Below are positions 54,780-64,000 of a stretch of DNA of 64,000 bases, piece after piece. The notes under the pieces are model-generated. The model had not been told where the DNA came from. It saw only the letters and a program-made list of their open reading frames with translations, and did not search any database. The stretch covers positions 72,895,365 through 72,959,364 of the forward strand of contig CM036753.1 in the NCBI GenBank assembly GCA_020796225.1, given 5' to 3'. A program made the position numbers and the translations under genes. Source of the stretch: Arion vulgaris. Its lineage: Eukaryota; Mollusca; Gastropoda; Stylommatophora; Arionidae. Each line of letters begins with the position of its first letter. The first letter of the stretch is position 1.

Positions 54780-56040
54780 CTTTCATCTTTGTCTTTATGT
54801 ATAAAACCTACTGTTCATTTAACTGTTTGTTCATTTTGTATACAGCCCGTTCTTCACTTCACTGCTTGTTCATTTTATATGGATCACGTTTTTCACTTCA
54901 CTGCTTGTTCAATTAGTATTAAACACTTTCTTCACTTCCTTACTTGTTCATATTATATAGAACACATTCTTCACTTCATTACGTGTGCATTTAATTAGAG
55001 CCCGTTCTTCACTTCACTGATTTTTATATTATATAGAGCCTGTTGTTCACTGCTTTGTTTGTTCTATTAGTCTTCTTCTTCTTTTGTCGTCACACTGCTA
55101 CCGGGTTGTTGCCCAGTGTCGTGGTTGTTCTATTAGTTTCTTCTTACTTTTTGTTCATATTATATGACCACATGTCTTCATTTTGTTCATATTATATAGA
55201 ACCATTCTTCACTTCATTACTTGTTCATATTATATAGAACACATTCTTCACTTCATTACTTGTTCATATTATATAGAACACATTCTTCACTTCATTACTT
55301 GTTCATATTATATAGAACACATTCTTTACTTCATTACTTGTTCATATTATATAGAACACATTCTTCACTTCATTACTTGTTCATATTATATAGAACACAT
55401 TCTTCACTTCATTACTTGTTCATATTATATAGAACACATTCTTACTTCTTACTTGTTCATATTATATAGAACACATTCTTCACTTCATTACTTGTTCATA
55501 TTATATAGAACCCATTCTTACTTCATTACTTGTTCATATTATATAGAACACATTCTTCACTTCATTACTTGTTCATATTATATAGAACACATTCTTTACT
55601 TCATTACTTGTTCAATTAATTAGACCGTTCTTCACTTCACTATTTTCATATTATACAGACCTGTTCTCACTTATTAAATTGTCAATTTTATATAGAACAA
55701 TTCTTACTTCATTACTTGTTATCATTATATAGATCCTCTTCACATCATTGCATTTTCATTTATATTGAACTTTTCTCTTCACTACTTGCAGTTATTAGAG
55801 CCGTTCTTCATCTCACTCATGTCATTTATATAAAGCCGTCATTACTTCACTACATATGATGTTTATTAGAAGCAATTCTTCATCTCACTACTTGTTCATT
55901 GATATAAGTCATCACTTTGCATTTCACTTTCACTACATATGCATGTTATGTAGAGCCCGTTCTTCATCTCACTACTTGTCCAGTTTTATATAGAGCCACG
56001 CCTTTACTTCACTATTTCTCCAGTTTATGTATAGTCTAGT
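54780..56040 (+). repeat. 39-bp minisatellite, about 30 copies, decayed at both edges
   Basis: The unit is TTCATTACTTGTTCATATTA plus TATAGAACACATTCTTCAC. The core 55200-55620 is homogeneous and both flanks grade into diverged copies. The period of 13 codons gives an artefactual repeat ORF (ITCSYYIEHILHF). Confidence 0.95.
55059..55136 (-). mobile_element. 54-bp LINE A end with 12-bp TSD
   Basis: The insert 55071-55124 is the last 54 bp of LINE A (GGGCAACAACCCGGTAGCAG, GTGTGACGACAAAAG and GAAGAAGAAGA, minus strand). It is flanked by the perfect repeat TTGTTCTATTAG at 55059-55070 and 55125-55136. Confidence 0.92.
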
Positions 56041-56079
56041 GCGATAACACGAAAAAGCTTATCGCAACGCTTTGTGCAA

Positions 56080-56315
56080 GCACTGTTCGATTTAATTTGA
56101 CTTGATTTTCTGTGCTCTGTAGTCGACGCTGTTTAAAAAAACATGACTAAGTAAAGCTCTTTTTTTAGAGCCAGCTGGTTGTGCTATGAAAAGCGCTCTT
56201 CTGTAGGACCATACACTTGGTGCCATAAGAAATAAAAGTTTGTGGTTTTAATCCTGTGTTTGGTAAATTGTTTTTCTCCGGAGATCCTTAATACTTCTTG
56301 ACTGTTTGATTTATT
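56080..56315 (+). mobile_element. SINE family S4, decayed
   Basis: Aligned with 9295-9540: GCAAGCACTGTTCGATTTAA, GCCAGCTGGTTGTGC, GTGGTTTTAATCCTGTGTTT (mutated B box), TTTTTCTCCGGAGATCCTTA. Confidence 0.72.
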
Positions 56316-56379
56316 TACCAAGTTTCTATAGAGTTAGCTCTTTACTATATTTCTAGGAAATGTATAGCCCTGATTCAAG

Positions 56380-56695
56380 TGAACCAAGAGGTTAAATAAA
56401 GGCGCTGGATAGAAAACGCTTTGCGAAAACTTGAGGGAATATAACGATGGTGCCTTGATCAGGAGCAAGATATAACAGGATGGTTGCTTTTCTTGAATCC
56501 CAGGAGAGCGAAGAATAAACAGATGGTTGTTTTCGAACGGACAAAGAAATAGGATGGTTGCTTTCAACCAAGAGCAAATATAAGATGGTTGTTTGAACCA
56601 CGGGAGAATATATACGGATGGTTTCGAATCAGGAGAGGAGATATAACAGGATGTTCTTTGAATCAAGGAAAGAGGAAGATAGAACCTGATTTAGG
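56380..56695 (+). repeat. Loose 40-bp repeat
   Basis: Diverged copies of GAATCAGGAGAGGAGATATA plus ACAGGATGGTTGCTTTT. Confidence 0.75.
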
Positions 56696-56779
56696 AGAGA
56701 TCACAATTAAAGAGCTGGAGGAGCTGCCTAGATAGTTAGAGATATTAAGACTTGGCATTAGTTGGTTGAGGGCCTATGC

Positions 56780-56870
56780 AGCGGGCTATACATTTCTCTC
56801 TCTTTCTCTCTGCCCCATCCCGGGTTAAAAGGGCAGAGAGAGAGAGAGAGAAGAGAATGTATAGCCCGCT
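56780..56870. repeat. Long inverted repeat (hairpin)
   Basis: Left arm AGCGGGCTATACATTTCTCT to CTCTCTGCCC (56780-56814). The right arm GGGCAGAGAGAGAGAG to AATGTATAGCCCGCT (56831-56870) is its near-perfect complement, with a 16-base loop. Confidence 0.93.
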
Positions 56871-57279
56871 CTTCTCTTCATTTCTCTTCACTTCGTTTTT
56901 GTTCAGATATTATCCCCCGGAGAATAATATGCCGCTGATTTTCCTGATATCTTTCTGAACTAATGTAAAAAATTGATGAGATGGCTAAAGCTAGAGAGTT
57001 TTGACCTAAATTCTTCTCTCATTATCTCTAACAATGAGCACGCCTTCTTCTCCGTCATGTATTGTGTTGATCTATGTATTGTGGGAAGAATTGACAATAA
57101 TTCGATGCAGGAAAGAGGCTTTACCACTTATGTCTATGTTTAGTTTGATGTGCTATTTGTGACAACTTATTACATGACGAACTCTCGTCTCATTCTCTTA
57201 CAAAAGCTTTCTTCGCGATTATTGACTACTTTCCTCTTGTTCCGCCTTTTCTTTGCTCTCAGATTCATCTACATGCACC
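56871..57279. other. Unassigned stretch
   Basis: The left edge (CTTCTCTTCATTTCTCTTCA) resembles the 39-bp array; the rest is unassigned. Confidence 0.4.
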
Positions 57280-57530
57280 GTCCGAGTGGTTACCGGGGTC
57301 CACATTTGGGGTGTAAAGAATAGAACCACTGTTACCTGCCAGCATGTCGTAAGAGGCGATTAAGGAGGTTTGGTTGAAATCGGATGCACGTGTCCTAAAC
57401 ATGTAGAAGTCTATGCGTCTAGGGGCCTACCAAACTAATGTGCAACGTATACACGTTCTTGGCAAAGATCAAACATATCACAAAGAGTGATTAAAATTGG
57501 TCGTAAAGAACGAACGCAAAGAAGAAGATC
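57280..57530 (+). mobile_element. SINE family S5b
   Basis: CCGAGTGGTTACCGGGGTCC, GTAAAGAATAGAACCACTGT, GGGGCCTACCAAACTAATGT, GGTCGTAAAGAACGAACGCA, and an AAGAAGAAGA end. Confidence 0.85.
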
Positions 57531-57543
57531 TATATGCATTATA

Positions 57544-57815
57544 CAGGATGCTCAAGATAAAAGTAGCCTCGTCAAGGGAGCCAATCTGGCATATGTTTAT
57601 GAAAATGAGAAGGTTGAATTATGACGTAGTATAGATCAAGTGAGCGAATCGTTTTGTGATGGTGTGTAATTATGGTGCGGGAAGGGGCGATGAACACATG
57701 TGACGCAAGGACGAGCTAGTTAGAACCGGTATTTAAATAATAAATATACAATATGCAATGCGTACCTGGCAACTTTTAATTTGTCAATAGGGCTACTTTT
57801 ATCTTGAACACCTTG
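57544..57815 (+). mobile_element. Mariner-type MITE, copy 2
   Basis: Ends CAGGATGCTCAAGATAAAAG and TTTTATCTTGAACACCTTG, with TA on both sides. The interior matches copy 1. Confidence 0.85.
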
Positions 57816-57817
57816 TA

Positions 57818-58130
57818 GTTCTTGTCTTGGTTTGTAATACTTTCGTAATGTTACATTTTAAATGTTTGAACATGCAAAAGCTCATATTAATCAAATGAGG
57901 AAAGAATGGTATCGGAAGCTCCTGGAGAATTTAAGTAGGAGGAATATTGATGTCACTCAGTCACCATTTGTTAAATGATTAATCGGCAAAAGTTTAGTGT
58001 ATCATTATGAGACTGGACTGCAAACATTTTGAATCAAAACACGTCAGGATCACGCAGGGAAGACCGGGATGATGGATAAGAGGTGTGTATAACGAACAAA
58101 CTACAGGAATCAGCATGGATAAAAAACAAA
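57818..58130. other. Unassigned stretch
   Basis: Nothing recognised. Confidence 0.45.
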
Positions 58131-58325
58131 CTGTTGTTACTGCCCGTAGTACCGCTTTTAGGGCGGTGTAGGAGAAGTGGGACGTAAGCCTGAATTTAAT
58201 GGTCACATGGATAGTGCAGTCGCTGAGAAGTTGTTCAGGTTAGGATTTTTTACTTATGCCCATAATAGAAAATAAATACTTAGTCTTACCATGAATTGAA
58301 CACGGTTCTCCCACATTTTATTACT
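58131..58325 (-). mobile_element. SINE family S7, simple copy
   Basis: GTAGTACCGCTTTTAGGGCG, GATAGTGCAGTCGCTGAGAA and CATGAATTGAACACGGTTCT. It lacks the inverted arm of the copy at 38928. Confidence 0.72.
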
Positions 58326-58387
58326 ACTATAACCTGCATGGCCAGAATGTTGTTCTTAGTCTCTTTTGTGTGTGATGTTTATCTTTA

Positions 58388-58645
58388 AATCTGATTTCTC
58401 CCGTGCGGTGCCGGGGCCTGCAAGAGAAGCAAAGAATAGTACCACTGCAACCTACAAGGCATGTCGTAAGAAGCAACTGATGTAGAACCTAGGAAAGCTA
58501 CACTAGTAAATAAAAAGCATCACAGAAATCGGATGTGCTGTCCTACTGCTAGGCGCGTAACTAGCACAATGTACAACCACTCTTATTCTCAGATCACATA
58601 AAAATCACAGAGTGTTTAAAAGTTTCGAATGGAGCGTTCGAAGAA
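58388..58645 (+). mobile_element. SINE family S5a, full copy
   Basis: GTGCGGTGCCGGGGCCTGCA, CCTACAAGGCATGTCGTAAG, CACAGAAATCGGATGTGCTG, GAATGGAGCGTTCGAAGAAG. Confidence 0.87.
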
Positions 58646-58671
58646 GAAGAAATCTGATTAACATGAACTTT

Positions 58672-59390
58672 AGAATAAATATATCATGTTCTATAAATAT
58701 ATCATGTTCTATAAATATATCATGTTCTATAAATATGTCATGTTCTATAAATATGTCATGTTCTATAAATATGTCATGTTCTATAAATATATACATGTTC
58801 TATAAATATATCATTTCTATAAATGTACATGTTCTATAAATATGTCATGTTTTTTTCTATAAATATGTCATGTTCTATAAACACTTCACCGCTGTACTTT
58901 AGAATAAACATGTCATGTTCTATAAATATCATTTTCTATAAATATTCATTTCTATAAACATAGTCTATAATATATCATGTTCTATAAACATATATGTTCT
59001 ATAAAATATCATGTTCTATAAATATTCATGTTCTAAATATGTATGTTCTATAAATATTCATGTTCTATATATATGTCATGTTCTATAAATATATAATGTT
59101 CTATAAACATGTAATGTTCTATAAATATGTCATGTTCTATAAACACTTCACCGCTGTACTTTAGAATATATATGTCATGTTCTATAAACATGTAATGTTC
59201 TATAAATACTTCACCGCTGTACTTTAGAATAAATATGTAATGTTCTATAAACATGTCATGTTCTATAAATATGTAATGTTCTATAAACACTTCACCGCTG
59301 TACTTTAGAATAAACATGTCATGTTCTATAAATATGTAATGTTCTATAAACATGTAATGTTCTATAAACACTTTACCGCTGTACTTTATT
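58672..59390 (+). repeat. 18-bp minisatellite with embedded 27-bp motif
   Basis: The unit CATGTTCTATAAATATGT is repeated about 35 times. The block ACACTTCACCGCTGTACTTT plus AGAATAA is embedded at about 58880, 59144, 59208, 59287 and 59369. Copies at 58920-59045 carry many deletions. Confidence 0.95.
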
Positions 59391-59397
59391 TCAAGCT

Positions 59398-59649
59398 ATA
59401 TATAGGCCAAAGGTTGTTTTATTATTTTAATCAAGCAAGCCAGATCGATTACGCGTCTTTGATGAAGGATGATGTCTCCAGCTTAGAGACCTTAATCCGT
59501 AGTAAATTAGTATTAGAAGATGAAGAAAACAGGTTGCTCAATAACGATAGTTTTCCCACGACATTTATCTACAAAAGTTAGTAGGTCCCCCGCCAATATA
59601 AGGCCGACTAACACCAACGGAAATAAAAATTCCTGTTTAATGGGCTGGT
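59398..59649 (+). other. Unrecognised ORF region
   Basis: The frame ending at 59581 contains QASQIDYASLMKDDVSSLET, LIRSKLVLEDEENRLLNN and a TAG stop. It looks coding-like, but no clear acceptor in the right phase for FOCAD and no known family. Confidence 0.3.
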
Positions 59650-59885
59650 TTTTGATATGTTTGGTAGAACACTGTAAACTTTTTGCAATTTTACTCAATT
59701 CTGTGCGTTCATAGTTATTTATTGATGAAAGTGTTAATAATACTGATATTCCTTAGCTTTAAACTTAATTTGTGACATAATATAACCTTGATTTAGCATG
59801 TTGTCTTGTTGTTAAAATGAATTAGTCTATATACAACAATACTGGAATGCGAGGATCACGTGATAGTTCTGGTCTTATTTCCAAT
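59650..59885 (+). repeat. Dispersed repeat R1, copy 3
   Basis: GATATGTTTGGTAGAACACT, GCAATTTTACTCAATTCTGT, GTTATTTATTGATGAAAG, GTCTATATACAACAATACTG and GAATGCGAGGATCACGTGAT. It holds the unexpanded form of the 26-bp array sequence. Confidence 0.7.
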
Positions 59886-60236
59886 AACTTATTTCTGAGC
59901 CCGCTGACCGTATGTTATCGAAGGCAACGGTTAAGCATACACACACAAGCAACATGAAGCCAAGAATCTGATAACTGCTCGTGAGAATCTTTAAATTAAT
60001 TATTATATTGGATTAAGCATTATCAATAAGAAATATTGACGAGAAAGCTGTAGATAACACATCACCCACATACCGGACACAAGTAATTTATCTATTGTGT
60101 ATTGTATAATTTGCAAGGAGTACGTATTTTTCATATCATCATCAAATTCCATGAACTTGACATCTATTGATACGGACGTTGCCTACTTGAACTTAGGTCA
60201 AGTCATGATTAGTTCCCAGATAAAGTAACTGCACAC
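59886..60236. other. Unassigned stretch
   Basis: AT-rich. Nothing recognised. Confidence 0.45.
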
Positions 60237-60500
60237 TCAGGGTCTCTGTGGCTAAGTGGTTATCCTTTGTCTTGTGTTTCGAAGGTCGTGGGTTCGAATC
60301 CAACCGCACCGTTCTGTTCTTAAATGCACTTTAAACCAAAAAAAAAATAACCGTAGGTAGGATTGTTGCTGGAGCTATGGAGTTTGTGCTTTGTGTAATA
60401 CTCTCTCAGGTGTCTTCCCACTTCTGTGGAGAGGGGCCGAGCTATGTGGGGTTAAACCCAGTGCAATGAAGTCAATCCTTCGGTTTGAGACCCTTTAGTA
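60237..60500 (+). mobile_element. SINE family S2, full copy
   Basis: A box GTGGCTAAGTGGTTATCC, B box GTGGGTTCGAATCCAAC, an A-run insertion near 60338, GGATTGTTGCTGGAGCTATG, and end GCAATGAAGTCAATCCTTCG. Confidence 0.88.
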
Positions 60501-60552
60501 ACTGCACACTTTTTTTTTTTTGGTAACCTCAGACTAAAAAATGTATATTATA

Positions 60553-60810
60553 CAGTGTGTTCAAGATAAATGCAGCCCGTGAATGGAGCTAATCTGGCAT
60601 ATATGTATGAAAATGAGAAGGTTTAGTTATGACGTAGTATAGGTCAAGGTTGTGTGACGGTGTGTAATTGTAGTGCGGGAAGGGGCGATGAACAAATGTG
60701 ACGTAGGACGAGCTAGTCAGATCCGGTTTAACTAGTAAATAAACACAACTCAATGTGTACCTGGCAACTTTCGATTTGTCAATGGGGCTGCATTTATCTT
60801 GAACACCCTG
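60553..60810 (+). mobile_element. Mariner-type MITE, copy 3
   Basis: 258 bp with TA flanks. Ends CAGTGTGTTCAAGATAAATG and CATTTATCTTGAACACCCTG, the longest inverted repeat of the three copies. Confidence 0.9.
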
Positions 60811-60957
60811 TATAACTTCAGTATAGTGTGCTCGAATGTTGTTCCTTTACATGTCCAGTTCAAACATTCTAGTTTCCAACTTTTTGTGTGTTATTTAGGG
60901 ATGCGACCATTTTCATACAGTACAGGCGTATCATATGTAGTTGAGAGATTCGTTATC

Positions 60958-61510
60958 TCACAGACTCACTCACTCATGAACACACTCACTCACTCACTCA
61001 CTCACTCACTCACTCACTCACTCATGAACACACTCACTCACTCACTCACCTATCTATCTCACTCATTCACTCACTCATTCACTCACTCACTCACGCACTC
61101 ATTCACTAATTCCCTCACTCACTCACTCACGCATTCATTCCTTCACTCACTCACTCATTCACGCACTCATTCATTTACTCACTCACTCGTTCACTAATTT
61201 CCTCACTCTCATTCATTCAGTCACGCATTCACCCAGGAACTCTCTCAAGAACTCGGTCATCAACGTACTCACTTTCATTCACGTATTAACCCACCACTTT
61301 CTCGCAATTTCATTCATTGACTCTCACGCACTTACTAATTCACACACTCACTAACCAATGCTACAACTCATCCACTCATTTACCCACTCACCCACCCACG
61401 CACTTGCTGAACTCACTAACCCTACCACTCACGCACCAGAACTCACCCTCTCATTCATTCTCTTATCTTACTTATTCTCTCTCATTACCAAACTCACACA
61501 CACACACTCT
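60958..61510 (+). repeat. (CACT)n-derived satellite
   Basis: Pure CACT runs at the left, becoming mixed CACT/CATT/CAC blocks rightwards to 61510. Repeat ORFs (THSLTHSL) are artefacts. Confidence 0.95.
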
Positions 61511-61840
61511 CACACTTCTGATGAGTATCTCACACCGATTTCTTTTCTTTACCTGCTGTTAATCAACAATAATGAATTTAATGGCATCATTTAATGATGT
61601 CTGGTAACTATGGTAATTGTTGTTCTCATTGTTTCCTGGACGTTTTATTCAATCTACCTGACCATCTCTCCCATGGTTTCTTTGCACCGTTTGCCCTGTG
61701 ATTGAATGCTATTTTTTGTATAGTTTTTAGTACACTTTGTAGCACCTTGTAAGTGACACTTAAGTTTCGCACTTAACTACAGCTAGTGTCAATGACAGCT
61801 ACCTTAGTATATCCCTTCCGGCTGTTTTCTTTCCTAACAG
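61511..61840. other. Unassigned stretch
   Basis: Nothing recognised. Confidence 0.4.
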
Positions 61841-62640
61841 ACGCTGCTTCATGACTTCATCTTTGTAAAGGTTGACTTAACTGACGAAATGTAAACATAA
61901 CTGATCAAATGGTTGACTTTAGATATGGAAGGGTTGATTTTATTGACGTATTGGTTGATTATTAGTAATCTTGTTTTTGTACGTATATACCGGACTGTCT
62001 TTCTTTGGCGTTCCAGTTTTGTTTCACTTGGCCAATGAGTTTTTCTTTGTTTTACCATATTCGGAACAGTCTTGAAGTATGTGATGTGCAGTTTGGGGTG
62101 CATGTACACATGGTAGAACTGCCGATCTTCAATTTTATACATTTGTTACTGCGAAGTCGATTGTTTCCTATTCTAAGGTGCAGAGTGACAACTTGTTTCA
62201 ATTTTCTTTTTTTGTTCCATAGTTTGGTAGTCTTCTAGTGTTGGTATTGGTGACTTTTTCATTTTTTTATGATACGTAACGTGTATATTCGGTTGTTCAC
62301 CTGCAGCACCTTCATTAGCTAGTCGATATGTTGCCTGTTTTGAGTCTTGGTGTTCCATAATGGGACTGTATCCACTGAATAGTGATATTGCGCTGGTTGC
62401 ACAGTTTGACAGTAGCGCCTGTAGACCTGACAATTTTCTGAAGTGCTTGGAGTGCTGATCTTACATCTGAGTCAAGATTGGTGTTCAATAGTTTCTCAAA
62501 TGCAACTTTGATTACTTGCGTTTCTTCACTATAGTTGGGACATAATTCCCCCGTTGGTAATCTGATAGTATCCCTAACGTTATTTGAGTATTATGTATAC
62601 ACTTATGTTTCTCTGTTCTTTATTTTCATGTGCGCTGACC
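61841..62640 (-). mobile_element. LINE C relic, RNase H to 3' end
   Basis: The minus strand reads RSALQALQKIVRSTGATVKL, TIQWIQSHYGT, RLANEGAAGEQPNIHVTYHK, IPTLEDYQTM, a degraded RLR.GNNRLRSN block, and CTCTPNCTSHTSRLFRIW. It is more complete but more mutated than the + strand copies. Confidence 0.75.
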
Positions 62641-62654
62641 CATCCGTGTTTTTG

Positions 62655-62870
62655 TTTTTTTCGATCTAGAAGCACTTGACCTTTCAGCTCTTTAGCTCGG
62701 TGCCATGGATATCGTATCCCTTCGGTTCGGTGCCACGAACACCGTAAATCTGGAGAACCTGTGGCTTTTCTGCCAACCCGCAGAATTTAACAGCACTCGC
62801 AGGGGGCTTGTCACCCGTCGTCCAACGTGCTACGAACACGCTGGGCAGGCGGGCTATCCCATCCGTGTAC
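62655..62870 (-). mobile_element. SINE family S6, full copy
   Basis: TTTTTCGATCTAGAAGCACT, GGTTCGGTGCCACGAACACC, GTAAATCTGGAGAACCTGTG, GTCGTCCAACGTGCTACGAA and GCTGGGCAGGCGGGC at its head. Confidence 0.87.
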
Positions 62871-63000
62871 ACTCAGTCCCAAATGTCCTGTTGATATTTT
62901 TCATTCAGAAAACAGAGTGACTTTTCTATGTACTCCAGTATTTTGTTCAGCATTATCAAATATTCCTTTCACCCCTTTTCTTTAAGAGACTTGTTCTGGT

Positions 63001-63484
63001 ACCTACTTTAGAAGTTAGATTGGACCGAGGTCTACATATGGAGTCGTTTATTCTAGTGGTCTCATACCTACTTTAGAAGTTAGATTGGACCGAGGTCTAC
63101 ATATGGAGTCGTTTATTCTAGTGGTCTCATACCTACTTTAGAAGTTAGATTGGACCGAGATCTACATATGGAGTCGTTTATTCTAGTGGTCTCATACCTA
63201 CTTTAGAAGTTAGATTGGACCGAGGTCTACATATGGAGTCGTTTATTCTAGTGGTCTCATACCTACTTTAGAAGTTAGATTGGACCGAGATCTACATATG
63301 GAGTCGTTTATTCTAGTGGTCTCATACCTACTTTAGAAGTTAGATTGGACCGAGATCTACATATAGCGTTATCAGTGTTCGTACCTACTTAGTTAGATGA
63401 CGGGTCAATGAGTCGTTATCAGTGTCACCTACTTTAGAAGTTAGATTGGACCGAGCTCTACATATGGAGTCGTTTATTCTAGTA
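63001..63484 (+). repeat. 65-bp minisatellite, about 7.4 copies
   Basis: The unit holds ACCTACTTTAGAAGTTAGAT, TGGACCGAGGTCTACATATG and GAGTCGTTTATTCTAGTGGT. Five copies are almost identical; one (63365-63432) is heavily deleted. Confidence 0.96.
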
Positions 63485-63724
63485 GATAAAGCTGCTTCTC
63501 TTTAGTTGTTCCATTGCTAGATTCTGGAATCTGTCTCTTATTGAATGCCTTGACATACGTGTGAACCTTTCTACTTGATTTAGCCACTTTCATCCCAGTG
63601 GGTAGTTCAGCATTAATTTAGTTGATGTAGACCAGGTAAAGTAATGGTGACACTTTATCTCTTAGGGACTCAGGACGTAGTAGGATTTTCTTACTGTCCA
63701 GCAAATTTAACTGTTCAGACTCTT

Positions 63725-63826
63725 TGTCATGCACTGTTATACAAGTATCTTTCATCATGCACTGTTATACAAGTATGCTTTCATCATGCACTGTTATACA
63801 AGTATGCTTTCATCATGCACTGTTAT
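63725..63826 (+). repeat. 29-bp tandem repeat, 4 copies
   Basis: The unit is CATCATGCACTGTTATACAA plus GTATGCTTT. Confidence 0.95.
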
Positions 63827-63827
63827 T

Positions 63828-64000
63828 TCAGCTTAAAACGCCCAAATCATTTTATATCCCAAAACTGCTGAGGTATGGCGAGCTAGATGGGAACAAACGG
63901 TATGTTGGTGTACAGGAAAAAATGCTTCAAAAAACACCATTAGAGTGTCTCTAAAATGCTGTGATATAGACGCCACATGATAGAAATCCCTTGCGCAAGA
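63828..64000 (+). mobile_element. LINE G 3' fragment, cut by the window end
   Basis: LKTPKSFYIPKLLRYGELDG, NKRYVGVQEKMLQKTPLECL, then a stop and a degraded continuation. The order LP..L.YGEL..GKR.G..K.RYK is a common LINE C-terminal signature. Confidence 0.65.

Noticed and set aside
54780..56040. Relationship between the two 39-bp arrays (31021 and 54780)
   Set aside because: Only the period is shared; the unit sequences are unrelated. Likely coincidence.

Overview
This is an AT-rich, repeat-dominated stretch of an animal nuclear genome. It has no operons, no dense ORFs, many degenerate LINEs, tRNA-headed SINEs, hAT/mariner/piggyBac-type MITEs and more than fifteen minisatellite arrays. The mix suggests a spiralian invertebrate, most likely a mollusc, but I cannot fix the species.

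The host gene I can support lies on the + strand. Three short exons (4338-4412, 30766-30923, 52708-52809) have good splice sites and join in compatible phase (0, 0, 2). Their conceptual peptide matches the N-terminal region of focadhin (FOCAD). The window therefore appears to be two very large FOCAD introns (about 26 kb and 22 kb) plus flanking intron; the next exon was not found before the window ends. A second, weaker candidate is a phase-compatible two-exon minus-strand gene of about 155 aa at 45541-46306, inside the second FOCAD intron. I do not recognise its product.

Layout: 1-4.3 kb holds LINE and SINE debris and a mariner-type MITE ending just before FOCAD exon A. 4.7-5.6 kb is a 26-bp array grown inside a dispersed repeat. 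6-12.5 kb has SINEs, a 91-bp array and two LINE insertions with target-site duplications (TSDs). 12.5-20.3 kb is mostly LINE relics, one split by a hAT MITE. 21.2-22.5 kb has two arrays. 24-30.5 kb has LINE tails, a 62-bp array and a 65-bp array interrupted by a LINE. 30.6-32.5 kb has FOCAD exon B with a duplicated 3' splice site, then a purine-rich 39-bp array. 33-44.7 kb has a hammerhead-like motif, a mariner relic, the largest LINE fragment, several hAT elements, a snap-back SINE and a 15-bp array. 45.5-46.3 kb is the antisense gene candidate. 47.9-53.3 kb has LINE and SINE copies, FOCAD exon C and a hAT MITE. 54.4-64 kb is array-rich, with MITEs, SINEs and LINE ends.

Most long ORFs here are artefacts of tandem repeats whose period is a multiple of three, or that cycle through all frames. 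Family labels such as S1-S7, R1-R3 and LINE A-H are local names used only in this annotation. All identifications are from reading the sequence; no search was run.
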